Positions 18,810-27,673 of a stretch of 64,000 bases of DNA are shown piece by piece. This stretch comes from Curvibacter sp. AEP1-3 (GTDB lineage: Bacteria; Pseudomonadota; Gammaproteobacteria; Burkholderiales; Burkholderiaceae_C), in NCBI RefSeq assembly GCF_002163715.1, contig NZ_CP015698.1, forward strand, positions 3,981,674-4,045,673, read 5' to 3'. Position 1 is the stretch's first letter. Each line of letters begins with the position of its first letter. Both the position numbers and the translations under genes were made by a program. Below the pieces are notes generated by a model. It saw only the letters and a list, made by a program, of their open reading frames with translations. It was not told the origin of the DNA and ran no database searches.

Positions 18810-19033
18810 TATTGCATGAAATGCGGGACGAATTGCTGAATCGGCATAAGACTCAAGGGTAAACCCACCCTGTACCCCCGAGACCCCCAAGCCTGACATC
18901 GCTAGAATCGCGGCACTGCTTTTGGCCTGCACCGCCAGTGAACCTGACGTGGCAGGCTTATTGCTTTCGATGGTCTGACGCCACCAGTGTTAACGGCCAT
19001 GGCCGTTCGCACACAAGAACAACGGAGTTTTCT

Positions 19034-19963
19034 ATGGATATTTTGATACAGCAGATCATCAACGGTCTGGTGTTGGGTAGCATGTATGCGCTCATCGCGC
19101 TGGGCTACACGATGGTGTACGGCATCATCAATTTGATTAACTTTGCCCACGGCGAAGTCGTGATGGTGGGGGCTCTCACCAGTTGGACCATCATCGGATT
19201 GATGCAAGAGTCCATGCCCGGCACTCCAGGCCCTGTCATTCTTTTGATCGCCTTGGTGATCGCATGCGTCGTTGCCGCTGCGTTGAACTTCGTGATCGAA
19301 AAGGTCGCATACCGTCCTTTGCGCAACAGCCCCAAACTGGCTCCGCTGATTACCGCTATCGGTATGTCCATTCTGTTGCAGACTTTGGCCATGATCATCT
19401 GGAAGCCCAACTACAAGTCCTACCCGACTCTGTTGCCCGGTAACCCGATCGATATCGCCGGCGCTGTGATCACTCCAACCCAAGTCATGATTCTGGGTGT
19501 GACAGCGGCGTCCCTCGCAGTCCTGATGTGGTTGGTGAATTACACCAAGCTGGGTCGTGCCATGCGTGCGACCGCTGAGAACCCACGCGTTGCCGCCCTG
19601 ATGGGTGTGAAGCCCGACGTTGTGATTTCTGCCACCTTCATCATCGGTGCCGTCTTGGCGGCTATCGCAGGCGTGATGTACGCATCCAACTACGGTACTG
19701 CCCAGCACGCCATGGGCTTCCTGCCCGGTTTGAAGGCCTTTACGGCTGCGGTGTTCGGAGGTATCGGCAACTTGGCCGGTGCTGTGGTTGGTGCACTGTT
19801 GCTTGGCTTGATCGAAGCCATCGGTGCCGGCTACATCGGCGCCTTGACCGGCGGCGTTTTGGGCAGCCACTACTCAGACATTTTTGCCTTTATCGTGTTG
19901 ATCATTGTGCTGACTCTGCGTCCTTCCGGTTTGCTGGGTGAGCGCGTTGCGGACCGTGCTTGA
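19034..19963 (+). CDS. livH: Branched-chain amino acid ABC transporter permease LivH
   Basis: This 309-residue inner-membrane permease has about eight hydrophobic segments and the LivH signatures NGLVLGSMYALIALGYTMVYG and INFAHGEVVMVG. It forms the translocation pore with LivM. The frame stays open upstream, but ATG 19034 with an ACGGAG ribosome-binding site gives the standard start. It is the first gene of livHMGF. The 224 bases upstream of it hold no gene; this stretch should contain the operon promoter, but no clear promoter elements stand out. Confidence 0.95.
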   Translation: MDILIQQIINGLVLGSMYALIALGYTMVYGIINLINFAHGEVVMVGALTSWTIIGLMQESMPGTPGPVILLIALVIACVVAAALNFVIEKVAYRPLRNSPKLAPLITAIGMSILLQTLAMIIWKPNYKSYPTLLPGNPIDIAGAVITPTQVMILGVTAASLAVLMWLVNYTKLGRAMRATAENPRVAALMGVKPDVVISATFIIGAVLAAIAGVMYASNYGTAQHAMGFLPGLKAFTAAVFGGIGNLAGAVVGALLLGLIEAIGAGYIGALTGGVLGSHYSDIFAFIVLIIVLTLRPSGLLGERVADRA

Positions 19964-19976
19964 GGAGAACCCGCAC

Positions 19977-21062
19977 ATGAACCCCCAAAAACGTCTTTTC
20001 ACCATGCTGCTGGCTGCTGCCGGCTTGCTGATTCTGCCGTTCGTTCTGCAAGGCTTCGGCAACGCCTGGGTGCGCATTGCCGACATGGCATTGCTTTTCG
20101 TATTGCTGGCGCTCGGCTTGAATATCGTTGTCGGTTATGCCGGCCTGCTGGACTTGGGCTACGTGGCGTTTTTCGCCATCGGCGCCTACATGTACGGCTT
20201 GATGTCCTCGCCACACCTGATTGAAACCTTCCCTGCCATCGCAGCCATGTTTCCGGATGGCATGCACACGCCTTTATGGTTGGTCATTCCTTTGGGGGCG
20301 GCGCTCGCGGGCATTTTCGGGGTGTTGCTGGGTGCTCCGACCCTGCGTCTGCGCGGTGACTACCTGGCCATCGTGACATTGGGCTTCGGTGAAATCATCC
20401 GTGTGTTCATGAACAACCTGGATCACCCGGTCAACATCACGAACGGACCCAAAGGTATCAATCAGATTGATTCACTGCACTTCTTTGGCCTGAACCTGGG
20501 CAAGAAGCTCATGATCGGCGACTTTGAGATTGCGTCGGTGACCTTGTACTATTACCTGTTCCTGACATTGGTAGTGGTCAGCGTGATCATTTGCCATCGC
20601 TTGGAGTTGTCCCGCGTGGGACGTGCGTGGATGGCCATCCGTGAAGACGAAATTGCTGCCAAAGCGATGGGCATCAACACCCGCAACATGAAGTTGTTGG
20701 CCTTCGGTATGGGCGCTACTTTCGGCGGCGTGTCCGGTGCCATGTTTGCCTCTTTCCAGGGCTTCATCTCTCCCGAGTCCTTCAGCCTGATGGAGTCCGT
20801 GATGATTGTGGCCATGGTGGTGCTGGGAGGTGTCGGTCACCTGCCGGGTGTCATTCTGGGCGCTGTCCTGTTGGCGGCCTTGCCGGAAGTGCTGCGCTAT
20901 GTCGCTGGTCCTCTGCAAACCATGACCGATGGCCGCTTAGATGCCTCCATCCTCCGCCAGTTGCTGATTGCATTGGCCATGATCAGCGTGATGCTGCTGC
21001 GCCCCCGTGGTCTGTGGCCTTCGCCTGAGCACGGCAAATCCCTGCAAAACGCCAAGAGCTGA
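19977..21062 (+). CDS. livM: Branched-chain amino acid ABC transporter permease LivM
   Basis: This 361-residue second permease has about nine hydrophobic segments. It carries the LivM signatures LALGLNIVVGYAGLLDLGYVAF, FLGAPTLRLRGDYLAIVTLG-type motif and GRAWMAIREDEIAAKAMGIN, the EAA-like loop that contacts the ATPases. It follows livH by 13 bases with a GAGGAG ribosome-binding site. Confidence 0.95.
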   Translation: MNPQKRLFTMLLAAAGLLILPFVLQGFGNAWVRIADMALLFVLLALGLNIVVGYAGLLDLGYVAFFAIGAYMYGLMSSPHLIETFPAIAAMFPDGMHTPLWLVIPLGAALAGIFGVLLGAPTLRLRGDYLAIVTLGFGEIIRVFMNNLDHPVNITNGPKGINQIDSLHFFGLNLGKKLMIGDFEIASVTLYYYLFLTLVVVSVIICHRLELSRVGRAWMAIREDEIAAKAMGINTRNMKLLAFGMGATFGGVSGAMFASFQGFISPESFSLMESVMIVAMVVLGGVGHLPGVILGAVLLAALPEVLRYVAGPLQTMTDGRLDASILRQLLIALAMISVMLLRPRGLWPSPEHGKSLQNAKS

Positions 21063-21121
21063 ACTTTGCGAGCTTCCCGCTGCATTCGTGTGGCGGGGAC
21101 CTTCAACTGATTGGAATACCT

Positions 21122-21892
21122 ATGACAGATACAGTATTGAACGTCTCCGGCGTCTCCAAGCGCTTCGGTGGCTTGCAGGCCTTGAGCGATGTGGGCATCA
21201 AAATTGAACGTGGCCAGGTGTATGGCCTGATCGGTCCCAACGGTGCCGGCAAGACCACCTTCTTCAATGTGCTGACCGGCTTGTACACACCGGATAGCGG
21301 CAAATTTGAACTGGCCGGCAAACCATACCAACCGACAGCGGTTCACACCGTGGCCAAAGCCGGTATTGCCCGCACTTTCCAGAACATCCGCTTGTTCGCT
21401 GAAATGACAGCCTTGGAAAACGTGATGGTGGGCCGCCACATCCGTACGCATTCAGGCTTGTTGGGCGCCGTGTTCCGCACCAGCTCCTTCAAAGCGGAAG
21501 AAGCAGCGATTGCTCAACGCGCCCAAGAACTTTTGGACTATGTGGGCATCGGCAAGTTTGCCGACTACAAAGCCCGCACCTTGAGCTATGGCGACCAGCG
21601 CCGTCTTGAGATCGCCCGTGCGTTGGCAACCGACCCCCAGCTCATCGCTCTAGACGAGCCAGCCGCCGGCATGAACGCGACTGAGAAAGTAATGTTGCGT
21701 GAACTGATTGACCGCATCCGCAAAGACAACCGCACCATCTTGCTCATCGAACACGATGTCAAACTGGTCATGGGCCTGTGTGATCGCGTAACGGTGCTGG
21801 ATTACGGCAAGCAAATCGCCGAGGGCACACCTGCGGACGTGCAGAAGAACGAAAAAGTGATTGAGGCCTACTTGGGCACGAGCGGCCACTAA
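21122..21892 (+). CDS. livG: Branched-chain amino acid ABC transporter ATPase LivG
   Basis: This 256-residue ATPase has Walker A GPNGAGKTT (near 38), the signature motif LSYGDQRRLEIARAL, Walker B LIALDEPAAGMN and the switch His in LLIEHDVKLVMGLCDRV. The long insert between Walker A and the signature (HIRTHSGLLGAVFRTSSF) is typical of LivG. It pairs with LivF to power the permeases. Confidence 0.95.
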   Translation: MTDTVLNVSGVSKRFGGLQALSDVGIKIERGQVYGLIGPNGAGKTTFFNVLTGLYTPDSGKFELAGKPYQPTAVHTVAKAGIARTFQNIRLFAEMTALENVMVGRHIRTHSGLLGAVFRTSSFKAEEAAIAQRAQELLDYVGIGKFADYKARTLSYGDQRRLEIARALATDPQLIALDEPAAGMNATEKVMLRELIDRIRKDNRTILLIEHDVKLVMGLCDRVTVLDYGKQIAEGTPADVQKNEKVIEAYLGTSGH

Positions 21893-21902
21893 GGATTGAC
21901 AA

Positions 21903-22622
21903 ATGACTACCCAGACTCTGCTCAAAGTAAAAGGCCTGAAAGTGGCATATGGCGGCATTCAGGCCGTCAAAGGTGTGGATTTCGAAGTGCACGAGGGTGA
22001 ATTGGTCTCCCTGATCGGCTCCAACGGTGCCGGCAAGACCACCACCATGAAAGCCATCACGGGTACCTTGCCTATCAACGCAGGTGATATCGAATACCTC
22101 GGGAAAAGCATCAAGGGTCAAGGCCCTTGGGACTTGGTGAAACAAGGCCTGGCCATGGTGCCGGAAGGTCGCGGTGTGTTCACCCGCATGACCATCACCG
22201 AGAACCTGCAAATGGGTGCTTACATCCGCAACGACAAGGAAGGCATCTTGGGGGACATTGAAAAAATGTTCACCATCTTCCCCCGACTGCGCGAACGCAA
22301 GGACCAATTGGCGGGCACCATGTCCGGTGGTGAGCAGCAGATGCTGGCTATGGGCCGTGCACTGATGAGTCGCCCGAAGGTCCTGTTGCTCGATGAGCCT
22401 TCCATGGGTCTGTCTCCCATCATGGTGGACAAGATTTTTGAAGTGGTGAAAGACGTTTACGCCCAAGGCGTAACCGTATTGTTGGTGGAGCAAAACGCCA
22501 GCCGTGCCCTGTCTATCGCCAACCGTGGCTATGTGATGGAGTCCGGCGTGGTCACCATGACCGGCAATGCTGCCGACATGCTGACCGACCCCAAGGTGCG
22601 GGCAGCCTACTTGGGCGAATAA
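21903..22622 (+). CDS. livF: Branched-chain amino acid ABC transporter ATPase LivF
   Basis: This 239-residue ATPase has Walker A GSNGAGKTT, the LivF-specific MVPEGRGVFTRMTITENLQMGAY, signature MSGGEQQMLAMGRALM and Walker B VLLLDEPSMGLSP. It is the last gene of the cluster. No periplasmic binding protein (LivK/LivJ) precedes or follows, so the binding protein must be encoded elsewhere. Confidence 0.95.
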   Translation: MTTQTLLKVKGLKVAYGGIQAVKGVDFEVHEGELVSLIGSNGAGKTTTMKAITGTLPINAGDIEYLGKSIKGQGPWDLVKQGLAMVPEGRGVFTRMTITENLQMGAYIRNDKEGILGDIEKMFTIFPRLRERKDQLAGTMSGGEQQMLAMGRALMSRPKVLLLDEPSMGLSPIMVDKIFEVVKDVYAQGVTVLLVEQNASRALSIANRGYVMESGVVTMTGNAADMLTDPKVRAAYLGE

Positions 22623-22632
22623 GCGACACCGC

Positions 22633-22681
22633 CGACGTCCGGATACAGGCTGTTACACAGCTTTGCATTCCGGATGTCGGA
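22633..22681 (+). terminator. Probable terminator of the liv operon
   Basis: CCGACGTCCGGA (22633-22644) pairs with TCCGGATGTCGG (22670-22681), with one G-T pair. An inner GCTGT/ACAGC stem lies within the loop, and AGTCTTTT follows. The short T run makes it imperfect. Confidence 0.6.
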
Positions 22682-22748
22682 GTCTTTTGCTGGCTCTCCG
22701 TTGAAAGTGCATGGAAATGTTCCATGCCACTTTTAAAAGGAGCTTCGC

Positions 22749-23120
22749 ATGAAATACCGTGCTTTGATTGCTACTGCCGTTTTGCTGTCGGCGGGTGTGA
22801 CGTTTGCTCAAAACGCACCTGCACCTAAAGATCCATTTGCTACACCGGGCATCGACAAGCGTGAAGTGAATCAGGAAAAGCGTATTGCGCAAGGCACAAC
22901 GTCCGGTGCCTTGACTGCCCGTGAAGCCCGCCGGCTCAACCGGGGCGAAGCCCGCATCGACAAAGCAGAGGATCACGCAGAAGCCGACGGCAAGGTGACG
23001 CGCCATGAGCGCAAGCACATCACCGCGATGCAGCGTGCCGAAAGCAAGGCCATCTATTTGCAAAAGCATGACCGTCAGGTTGACTTGAACCACGACGGCA
23101 AGCGGGATCGCAAGGGTTAA
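22749..23120 (+). CDS. Small secreted protein, unknown function
   Basis: This 123-residue protein has a clear signal peptide (MKYRALIATAVLLSAGVTFA, cleavage before QNAPAP). A highly charged mature region repeats ARxxxRxEARIDKAE-type helical segments (TAREARRLNRGEARIDKAEDHAEADGKVT). It ends with DLNHDGKRDRKG, which resembles half of an EF-hand loop. An AAAAGGAG ribosome-binding site precedes the ATG. It was not matched to a named family. It stands alone between the liv operon and a converging reductase gene, with a strong terminator after it. Confidence 0.75.
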   Translation: MKYRALIATAVLLSAGVTFAQNAPAPKDPFATPGIDKREVNQEKRIAQGTTSGALTAREARRLNRGEARIDKAEDHAEADGKVTRHERKHITAMQRAESKAIYLQKHDRQVDLNHDGKRDRKG

Positions 23121-23138
23121 CAAGCCCCTATCTTCAAC

Positions 23139-23163
23139 AAGCCGCTGTAAATCACAGCGGCTT
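23139..23163 (+). terminator. Terminator between the small secreted protein and the AscD-type reductase
   Basis: The stem AAGCCGCTGT / ACAGCGGCTT is followed by T5 and more T. The two flanking genes converge on it. Confidence 0.88.
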
Positions 23164-23170
23164 TTTGTTT

Positions 23171-24220
23171 TTAGGCTTGGGCTTTGTCAGCCTCAGAGGT
23201 AAAGGCGTCCGCGAAAAACTCTTCTTCAGGTAAACCGCCTAGCGAAACATAGTCGCGCCGAGCAGACTCCACCACCACGGGCGCGCCGCACGCATACACC
23301 TGATACCCGCTCAAATCGGTGTGGTCCGCCAACACTGCACGATGTACAAATCCTGTACGGCCGGCCCACGCGTCTTCCGGTAGGGCATCGGACAGGACCG
23401 GAACGTAGGCCAAGGTAGGCATCTGTATTTGGAAGTCTTTTACCCAAGCGTCCATGTAAAGGTCTTGTGGACGGCGGCCGCCCCAGTAGAGGGTGGTGTT
23501 GCGCGCAATGCCTTGCGCGAGCATGTGCTCCAGCAGCGCCTTGATGGGCGCAAAGCCCGTGCCGGAGGCCAGCAGGATCATGGGTTTGTCGGAGTCCTCC
23601 CGCAGGAAGAAAGACCCATGAGGCCCCTCCACCCGCAGAATTTCTTTTTCCTTCATGGCGCCGAATACGTGGTCGGTGAATTTGCCACCTGGCATATGGC
23701 GAATGTGCAGTTCCACACCGTTGCCCTGCGGCGCGTTGGCCATGGAGTAACTGCGGCGCGCGCCATCGCGGAGCAAGAATTCAATGTACTGACCGGCGCG
23801 ATACAAAAACGTGTCGTTCGCTGGCAGTTGAAGTTGCAGCACCATGACGTCGTCAGACACCTTTTGGAGGGTCGTCACACGGGTAGGCATCTTTTTGATC
23901 GGCAAAGCACCTTCTGCTGACACCTGTCTGGATTCCAGCACCACATCGGAGGTAGCGGTCGCGCAGCAGGTCAACACCAGTCCTTGCGCTTCTTCCTCGG
24001 GGCTCAGTGCCTTGGCTTGATGGGCGCCGTGCACCACGCTTCCGGACAGCATCCTGCACTTGCAGGAGCCACATGCGCCGTCTTTGCAACCATAGGGCAG
24101 GCCTACCCCTTGGCGTATGCCTGCAGCCAGCAGCGTTTCGTCGCTGTGTGTGCTGAAGGTGCGTCCGCTGGGCTGCACGGCAACAGAAAAAGTCATGGTG
24201 GCGGATGCGGTCTCGCTCAT
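23171..24220 (-). CDS. Flavin ferredoxin-type reductase (CDP-6-deoxy-glucoseen reductase / AscD-like)
   Basis: This 349-residue fusion joins an N-terminal plant-type 2Fe-2S ferredoxin to an FAD/NAD(P)H reductase. The cluster cysteines are in GCKDGACGSCKCRM, with a fourth in LTCCA. The reductase part has FAD motif RRSYSMANAP, NAD motif ILLASGTGFAPIKALLEHML and a C-terminal CGAPVVVES. Proteins of this layout are named after CDP-6-deoxy-delta-3,4-glucoseen reductase but also serve as electron donors for oxygenases; no sugar-synthesis or oxygenase genes lie nearby. The true partner is unknown. ATG 24220 gives the start MSETASATMTF. Confidence 0.85.
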   Translation of the reverse strand: MSETASATMTFSVAVQPSGRTFSTHSDETLLAAGIRQGVGLPYGCKDGACGSCKCRMLSGSVVHGAHQAKALSPEEEAQGLVLTCCATATSDVVLESRQVSAEGALPIKKMPTRVTTLQKVSDDVMVLQLQLPANDTFLYRAGQYIEFLLRDGARRSYSMANAPQGNGVELHIRHMPGGKFTDHVFGAMKEKEILRVEGPHGSFFLREDSDKPMILLASGTGFAPIKALLEHMLAQGIARNTTLYWGGRRPQDLYMDAWVKDFQIQMPTLAYVPVLSDALPEDAWAGRTGFVHRAVLADHTDLSGYQVYACGAPVVVESARRDYVSLGGLPEEEFFADAFTSEADKAQA

Positions 24221-24262
24221 CTTCGGTATCCTAGGTGGCTGCTTTGTCAACAACCCTCGATT

Positions 24263-25192
24263 TTGCCTTCAAACCAATCCCCCCTCGGTGCGCTCCCGGC
24301 GCGGTTCAGACGTCAGCGTGTGCTGGTGGTCGGTTGCGGCGATGTGGCGATGCGCGCCATTCGACAGTCCGGTTCGCACATTCGTTGGATGGCGCTCACG
24401 TCCAGCGAAGAACGCATTACTGAGCTCCGTAAAGCCGGTGTGATGCCTTTGCTGGGCAATCTGGATAAGGCGTCCAGCCTGAGAAGATTTGCAGGCTTGG
24501 GCAGCCGTTTGATGTACCTGGCACCGCCGCCCACGGAAGGATGGACCGATCCGCGCGCCGCAGCCTTGACGCGGGTACTTCGATTGCGCACTCCCTTGCA
24601 CTCCGCGGTCTATGGTTCGACGACCGGGGTCTATGGTGATTGCTCCGGTGAATGGGTCACAGAGACGCGCGCTGTATCCCCGCAAACCCCTCGTGCGCAG
24701 CGCCGTGTGCATGCGGAAGCTGTGTTGCGGACATGGGGCAAGGCAACGGGTACACCCATTGCGGTGCTGCGTATTCCGGGCATCTACGCGCCGGACCGGG
24801 AAGGTGGGACGCCGCGTACCCGGCTGCAAAAAGGTACACCTGTGCTCCAGCCGAAGGATGACGTGTACACCAACCACATTCATGCGGATGATCTGGCCCG
24901 TGCTTGCATGCGGGCGCTATGGGCTGGCGCTCCCCAGCGAATCTACAACGTGAGCGACGACACCCAACTGAAGATGGGGGATTACTTCGACATGGTGGCA
25001 GACTTGTACGGTTTGCCACGCCCGCCCCGAGTGGCACGAGACAGTGCCCAAAAGCAGCTGCCTGTGATGTTGTTGAGCTTTATGAGTGAGTCACGCCGAA
25101 TCGACAACCGGCGCATGAAGACTGAGCTTCGGTTGCGATTGCGTTACCCGGATGTGGCTGCTGGATTGGTGTCTGTGCCCTTCAGCCCGTAG
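24263..25192 (+). CDS. NAD-dependent epimerase/SDR family protein
   Basis: This protein of about 309 residues has a Rossmann motif VLVVGCGDVAMRAI, an active-site-like YGSTTGVYGD and the C-terminal substrate part NHIHADDLARACMRALW, as in YeeZ-type extended SDR proteins. The substrate is not known. No ATG exists near the conserved N-terminus, so a TTG at 24263 is proposed (LPSNQSPLGALPARFRRQR). The start is uncertain, and the frame remains open well upstream. The gene is divergent from the reductase with about 42 bases between, and its end overlaps the converging PAP2 gene by 49 bases. Confidence 0.75.
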   Translation: MPSNQSPLGALPARFRRQRVLVVGCGDVAMRAIRQSGSHIRWMALTSSEERITELRKAGVMPLLGNLDKASSLRRFAGLGSRLMYLAPPPTEGWTDPRAAALTRVLRLRTPLHSAVYGSTTGVYGDCSGEWVTETRAVSPQTPRAQRRVHAEAVLRTWGKATGTPIAVLRIPGIYAPDREGGTPRTRLQKGTPVLQPKDDVYTNHIHADDLARACMRALWAGAPQRIYNVSDDTQLKMGDYFDMVADLYGLPRPPRVARDSAQKQLPVMLLSFMSESRRIDNRRMKTELRLRLRYPDVAAGLVSVPFSP

Positions 25193-25860
25193 AGCTTCAG
25201 TAGCAGCTGCCAGACAAGCCAGCTGCTCATCAGCGTGATCGGGTAGGCCCACAGCACATCGCTCAACCAATGGGCGACCGCTGACATGCGGGAGAAACCG
25301 ATGGCAAGTCCGGAAACAGTTCCCACCACCAACCACACCTTGCGCCTGCGCGCATGGATCAACATCAGGCTGCTGAAGAAGAAGCCGCAGGCCACGTGCC
25401 CGCTGACAAAAGAGCAGTTGTTGTCGCACTGGTCTGTCATCACCGCGGCTCGGGTGAACTGCTGGGTGCCGCCAAAATTTTCGACCTGGTAGGGGCGTGC
25501 CCGTTGCCAGTGCTCTTTGAAACCCCAATTAACCACCGCACCCGGTCCGGCAATGCCGGCGCAAACCACAAAAGCCAGCGGCAAGCGCCACGCCTTCCAT
25601 CGCTGCGCAAAGTGCGAGAAGAGCCATGCGATTGCGCAAATGGCTAACATGGTCCGGAATGCGGCAGGCATCCATGCGTTGATCCATTCCACCCACCACC
25701 AGTTGACTGAATCAATGCTGGGTGTGGCGCCGGCAAAAAGAGCCGCCGCGCGAAGATCCAGCGCCGGCCAGAGGGTGGGTATCAGTGCCACCAAAATCGA
25801 AGCCGCCACCAGTTTCCAGAACAGGGCAGGTGTGCGATCTTCTGTGGAGTGCATTGACAT
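25144..25860 (-). CDS. PAP2-family membrane phosphatase
   Basis: This 238-residue membrane protein has about five or six hydrophobic segments and the three PAP2 phosphatase motifs: KEHWQRARP, the central CSFVSGHVACG with catalytic His, and SRMSAVAHWLSDVLWA. Family members remove phosphate from phosphatidate, undecaprenyl diphosphate or lipid A. The specific substrate cannot be told. ATG 25860 is chosen, because the open frame further upstream runs through the tRNA gene. Its end overlaps the epimerase gene. Confidence 0.85.
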   Translation of the reverse strand: MSMHSTEDRTPALFWKLVAASILVALIPTLWPALDLRAAALFAGATPSIDSVNWWWVEWINAWMPAAFRTMLAICAIAWLFSHFAQRWKAWRLPLAFVVCAGIAGPGAVVNWGFKEHWQRARPYQVENFGGTQQFTRAAVMTDQCDNNCSFVSGHVACGFFFSSLMLIHARRRKVWLVVGTVSGLAIGFSRMSAVAHWLSDVLWAYPITLMSSWLVWQLLLKLYGLKGTDTNPAATSG

Positions 25861-25955
25861 GGTGTGTGGGACGTACACAAAAAGCAGATTGTGATGCAAG
25901 CCATTTCGGGCATACGCCGGATCAGGACATTGCAAGTGGACCAGCCGACAAAGAA

Positions 25956-25986
25956 AAAGCCGAATGTTGCAAGAACATTCGGCTTT
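25956..25986 (-). terminator. Terminator of the tRNA-Leu gene
   Basis: The stem AAAGCCGAATGTT / AACATTCGGCTTT (25956-25968 with 25974-25986) has A and T runs outside. It lies 5 bases after the tRNA 3' end on the minus strand. Confidence 0.85.
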
Positions 25987-25990
25987 AATC

Positions 25991-26075
25991 TGGTGCCCAG
26001 GGCCGGACTCGAACCGGCACGCCTTGCGGCGGGGGATTTTGAGTCCCCTGAGTCTACCAATTTCACCACCTGGGC
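25991..26075 (-). tRNA. tRNA-Leu (anticodon CAA)
   Basis: This 85-base tRNA includes an encoded CCA. The acceptor stem is GCCCAGG / CCTGGGC, and the D-arm begins TGGTGAAATTGGTAGAC. The anticodon arm GGGGACTCAAAATCCCC carries CAA, so it reads UUG codons. A long variable arm (class II) and T-arm CCGGTTCGAGTCCGG follow. Confidence 0.95.
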
Positions 26076-26114
26076 AGGTATTTCGTGAAGCTCGAATTAT
26101 GGCACATTTATGGC

Positions 26115-27017
26115 ATGAAATATCCAACTATTGAAGAAGCAATCGGAAAAACACCTTTGGTAGCCCTGCAACGCATTCAGGCTACCGACAACCTCGCCCG
26201 CAACAATGTGTTGCTGGGCAAGCTTGAAGGCAACAACCCTGCGGGTTCGGTGAAAGACCGCCCCGCACTCTCCATGATTCAGCGCGCTCAGGAACGCGGC
26301 GACATTCAGCCCGGTGACACGCTTATTGAGGCCACCTCAGGCAACACTGGCATTGCGCTGGCCATGGCTGCTGCGGTCAAGGGCTACCGCATGATTTTGA
26401 TCATGCCCGAGGACCTGTCCATCGAGCGCGCGCAGACCATGAAGGCCTTCGGTGCTGAGCTCATTCTCACGCCCAAGAGCGGCGGCATGGAATACGCGCG
26501 TGACCTCGCAGAACAGATGCAACGTGAGGGCAAAGGTCGGGTGCTGGACCAATTCGCCAATGGCGACAACCCGCGCATCCATTACGAAACGACCGGCCCT
26601 GAGATCTGGGAACAAACCGGCGGGCGCATTACCCACTTCGTGAGCGCCATGGGCACCACAGGAACCATCACAGGTGTTTCCCGCTTCCTGAAAGAGAAGA
26701 ACCCTGCCATTCGCATCATCGGCGCGCAGCCCTCCGAGGGCTCGCGCATTCCCGGCATTCGCAAGTGGCCACAGGAATACTTGCCCAAAATCTATGATCC
26801 GTCCAACGTTGACGAGCTGATTTATGTGAGCCAGGGCGACGCCGAAGACATGTGCCGCCGCATGGCCCGCGAAGAGGGCATTTTCGGTGGCATCTCTGCC
26901 GCCGGTGCATGCTGGGTGGCACAGGAAGTCGCCAAGCGCGAGCGTGATGCGGTGATCGTTTTCATCGTCTGCGACCGCGGCGACCGTTACTTGTCTACCG
27001 GCGTTTTTCCCGCCTGA
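26115..27017 (+). CDS. cysM: Cysteine synthase B
   Basis: CysM makes cysteine from O-acetylserine and sulfide (or S-sulfocysteine from thiosulfate) with pyridoxal phosphate. The 300-residue protein has the cofactor lysine in NPAGSVKDRPALSMIQ, the phosphate-binding loop GTTGTITGV and the substrate loop ATSGNTGIALAMAAA. The PxxNPAGS-VKDR form and overall length indicate the B rather than the A isozyme. ATG 26115 gives the usual start MKYPTIEEAIGKTPLV. No other sulfur-assimilation gene is adjacent. Confidence 0.93.
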   Translation: MKYPTIEEAIGKTPLVALQRIQATDNLARNNVLLGKLEGNNPAGSVKDRPALSMIQRAQERGDIQPGDTLIEATSGNTGIALAMAAAVKGYRMILIMPEDLSIERAQTMKAFGAELILTPKSGGMEYARDLAEQMQREGKGRVLDQFANGDNPRIHYETTGPEIWEQTGGRITHFVSAMGTTGTITGVSRFLKEKNPAIRIIGAQPSEGSRIPGIRKWPQEYLPKIYDPSNVDELIYVSQGDAEDMCRRMAREEGIFGGISAAGACWVAQEVAKRERDAVIVFIVCDRGDRYLSTGVFPA

Positions 27018-27039
27018 TACTGAAGGTAAATCAGTCATT

Positions 27040-27081
27040 GGCGCTCGTGGATATTGCGCGGGCAGCTCCTGAAATAATAGC
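27040..27081 (-). repeat. Dispersed repeat copy 5 (upstream of the Nudix gene)
   Basis: On the minus strand it reads GCTATTATTTCAGGAGCTGC, then GCGCAATATCC, then GAGCGCC. It occupies the space between cysM and the Nudix gene and ends 11 bases before the Nudix ATG, so it covers the expected ribosome-binding region. Confidence 0.8.
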
Positions 27082-27091
27082 AAAGGCTTCC

Positions 27092-27643
27092 ATGTCAGCA
27101 GTTTTCAAGTTTTGCCCGCAATGCGCTACACCATTGGCTGAGATCACCCTGGCCGAAGACGGAGGTGACAAAACACGCCTGCGGTGCCCTTCATGCGACT
27201 TCACCCATTGGAACAACCCCACGCCCGTGCTGGCGGCCGTGATTGAGTACCGCGGGCAGGTGCTGCTGGCCCGCAATGCGGCTTGGCCCGGCAAAATGTA
27301 CGCGTTGATCACCGGCTTCATGGAAGCCGGCGAAACGCCTGAGGAGGGCATTGCGCGGGAGATCGCGGAAGAGACCAACCTCCACACCAGTGCCCTCAAG
27401 CTCTTGGGGGTGTATGACTTCCAGCGCATGAACCAGGTCATCATTGCCTACCACGCAGTGTGCGACGGGGAGGTGAAGCTCAGCCCCGAACTGGTGGATT
27501 ACCGTCTCTATGACCTGCAGGCCGTGAAATGCTGGCCTGCCGGCACCGGCTATGCACTTGCAGAATTTTTGCGGTCTCGCGGCCATGAGCCGGAGTTCAT
27601 TGATCCGGTGTGGCGCAAAGACATCGAGCAACGGGCCGACTAA
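27092..27643 (+). CDS. Zinc-ribbon Nudix hydrolase
   Basis: This 183-residue hydrolase has an N-terminal zinc ribbon (CPQCATPL and CPSCDFTHW, residues 8-45) and a Nudix box GFMEAGETPEEGIAREIAEE, as in NudC-like and related NADH/nucleotide diphosphatases. It is shorter than NudC and lacks its SQPWPFPxS motif, so NADH need not be the substrate. The ATG at 27092 gives MSAVFKFCPQC. The leader is formed by repeat copy 5. The TusA-like gene follows after 30 bases, probably in the same transcript. Confidence 0.85.
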   Translation: MSAVFKFCPQCATPLAEITLAEDGGDKTRLRCPSCDFTHWNNPTPVLAAVIEYRGQVLLARNAAWPGKMYALITGFMEAGETPEEGIAREIAEETNLHTSALKLLGVYDFQRMNQVIIAYHAVCDGEVKLSPELVDYRLYDLQAVKCWPAGTGYALAEFLRSRGHEPEFIDPVWRKDIEQRAD

Positions 27644-27673
27644 AATCAGTTCCAACGCCAGAAAGCAGCCTGC

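Noticed and set aside
23042..23118. Calcium-binding EF-hand at the end of the small secreted protein
   Set aside because: Only a half-loop (DLNHDGKRD) is present, without the glutamate at the end, so it is not called an EF-hand protein.
25864..26127. Coding extension of the PAP2 gene through the tRNA-Leu gene
   Set aside because: The open frame crosses a complete tRNA with CCA and its terminator, so the start at 25860 is kept.
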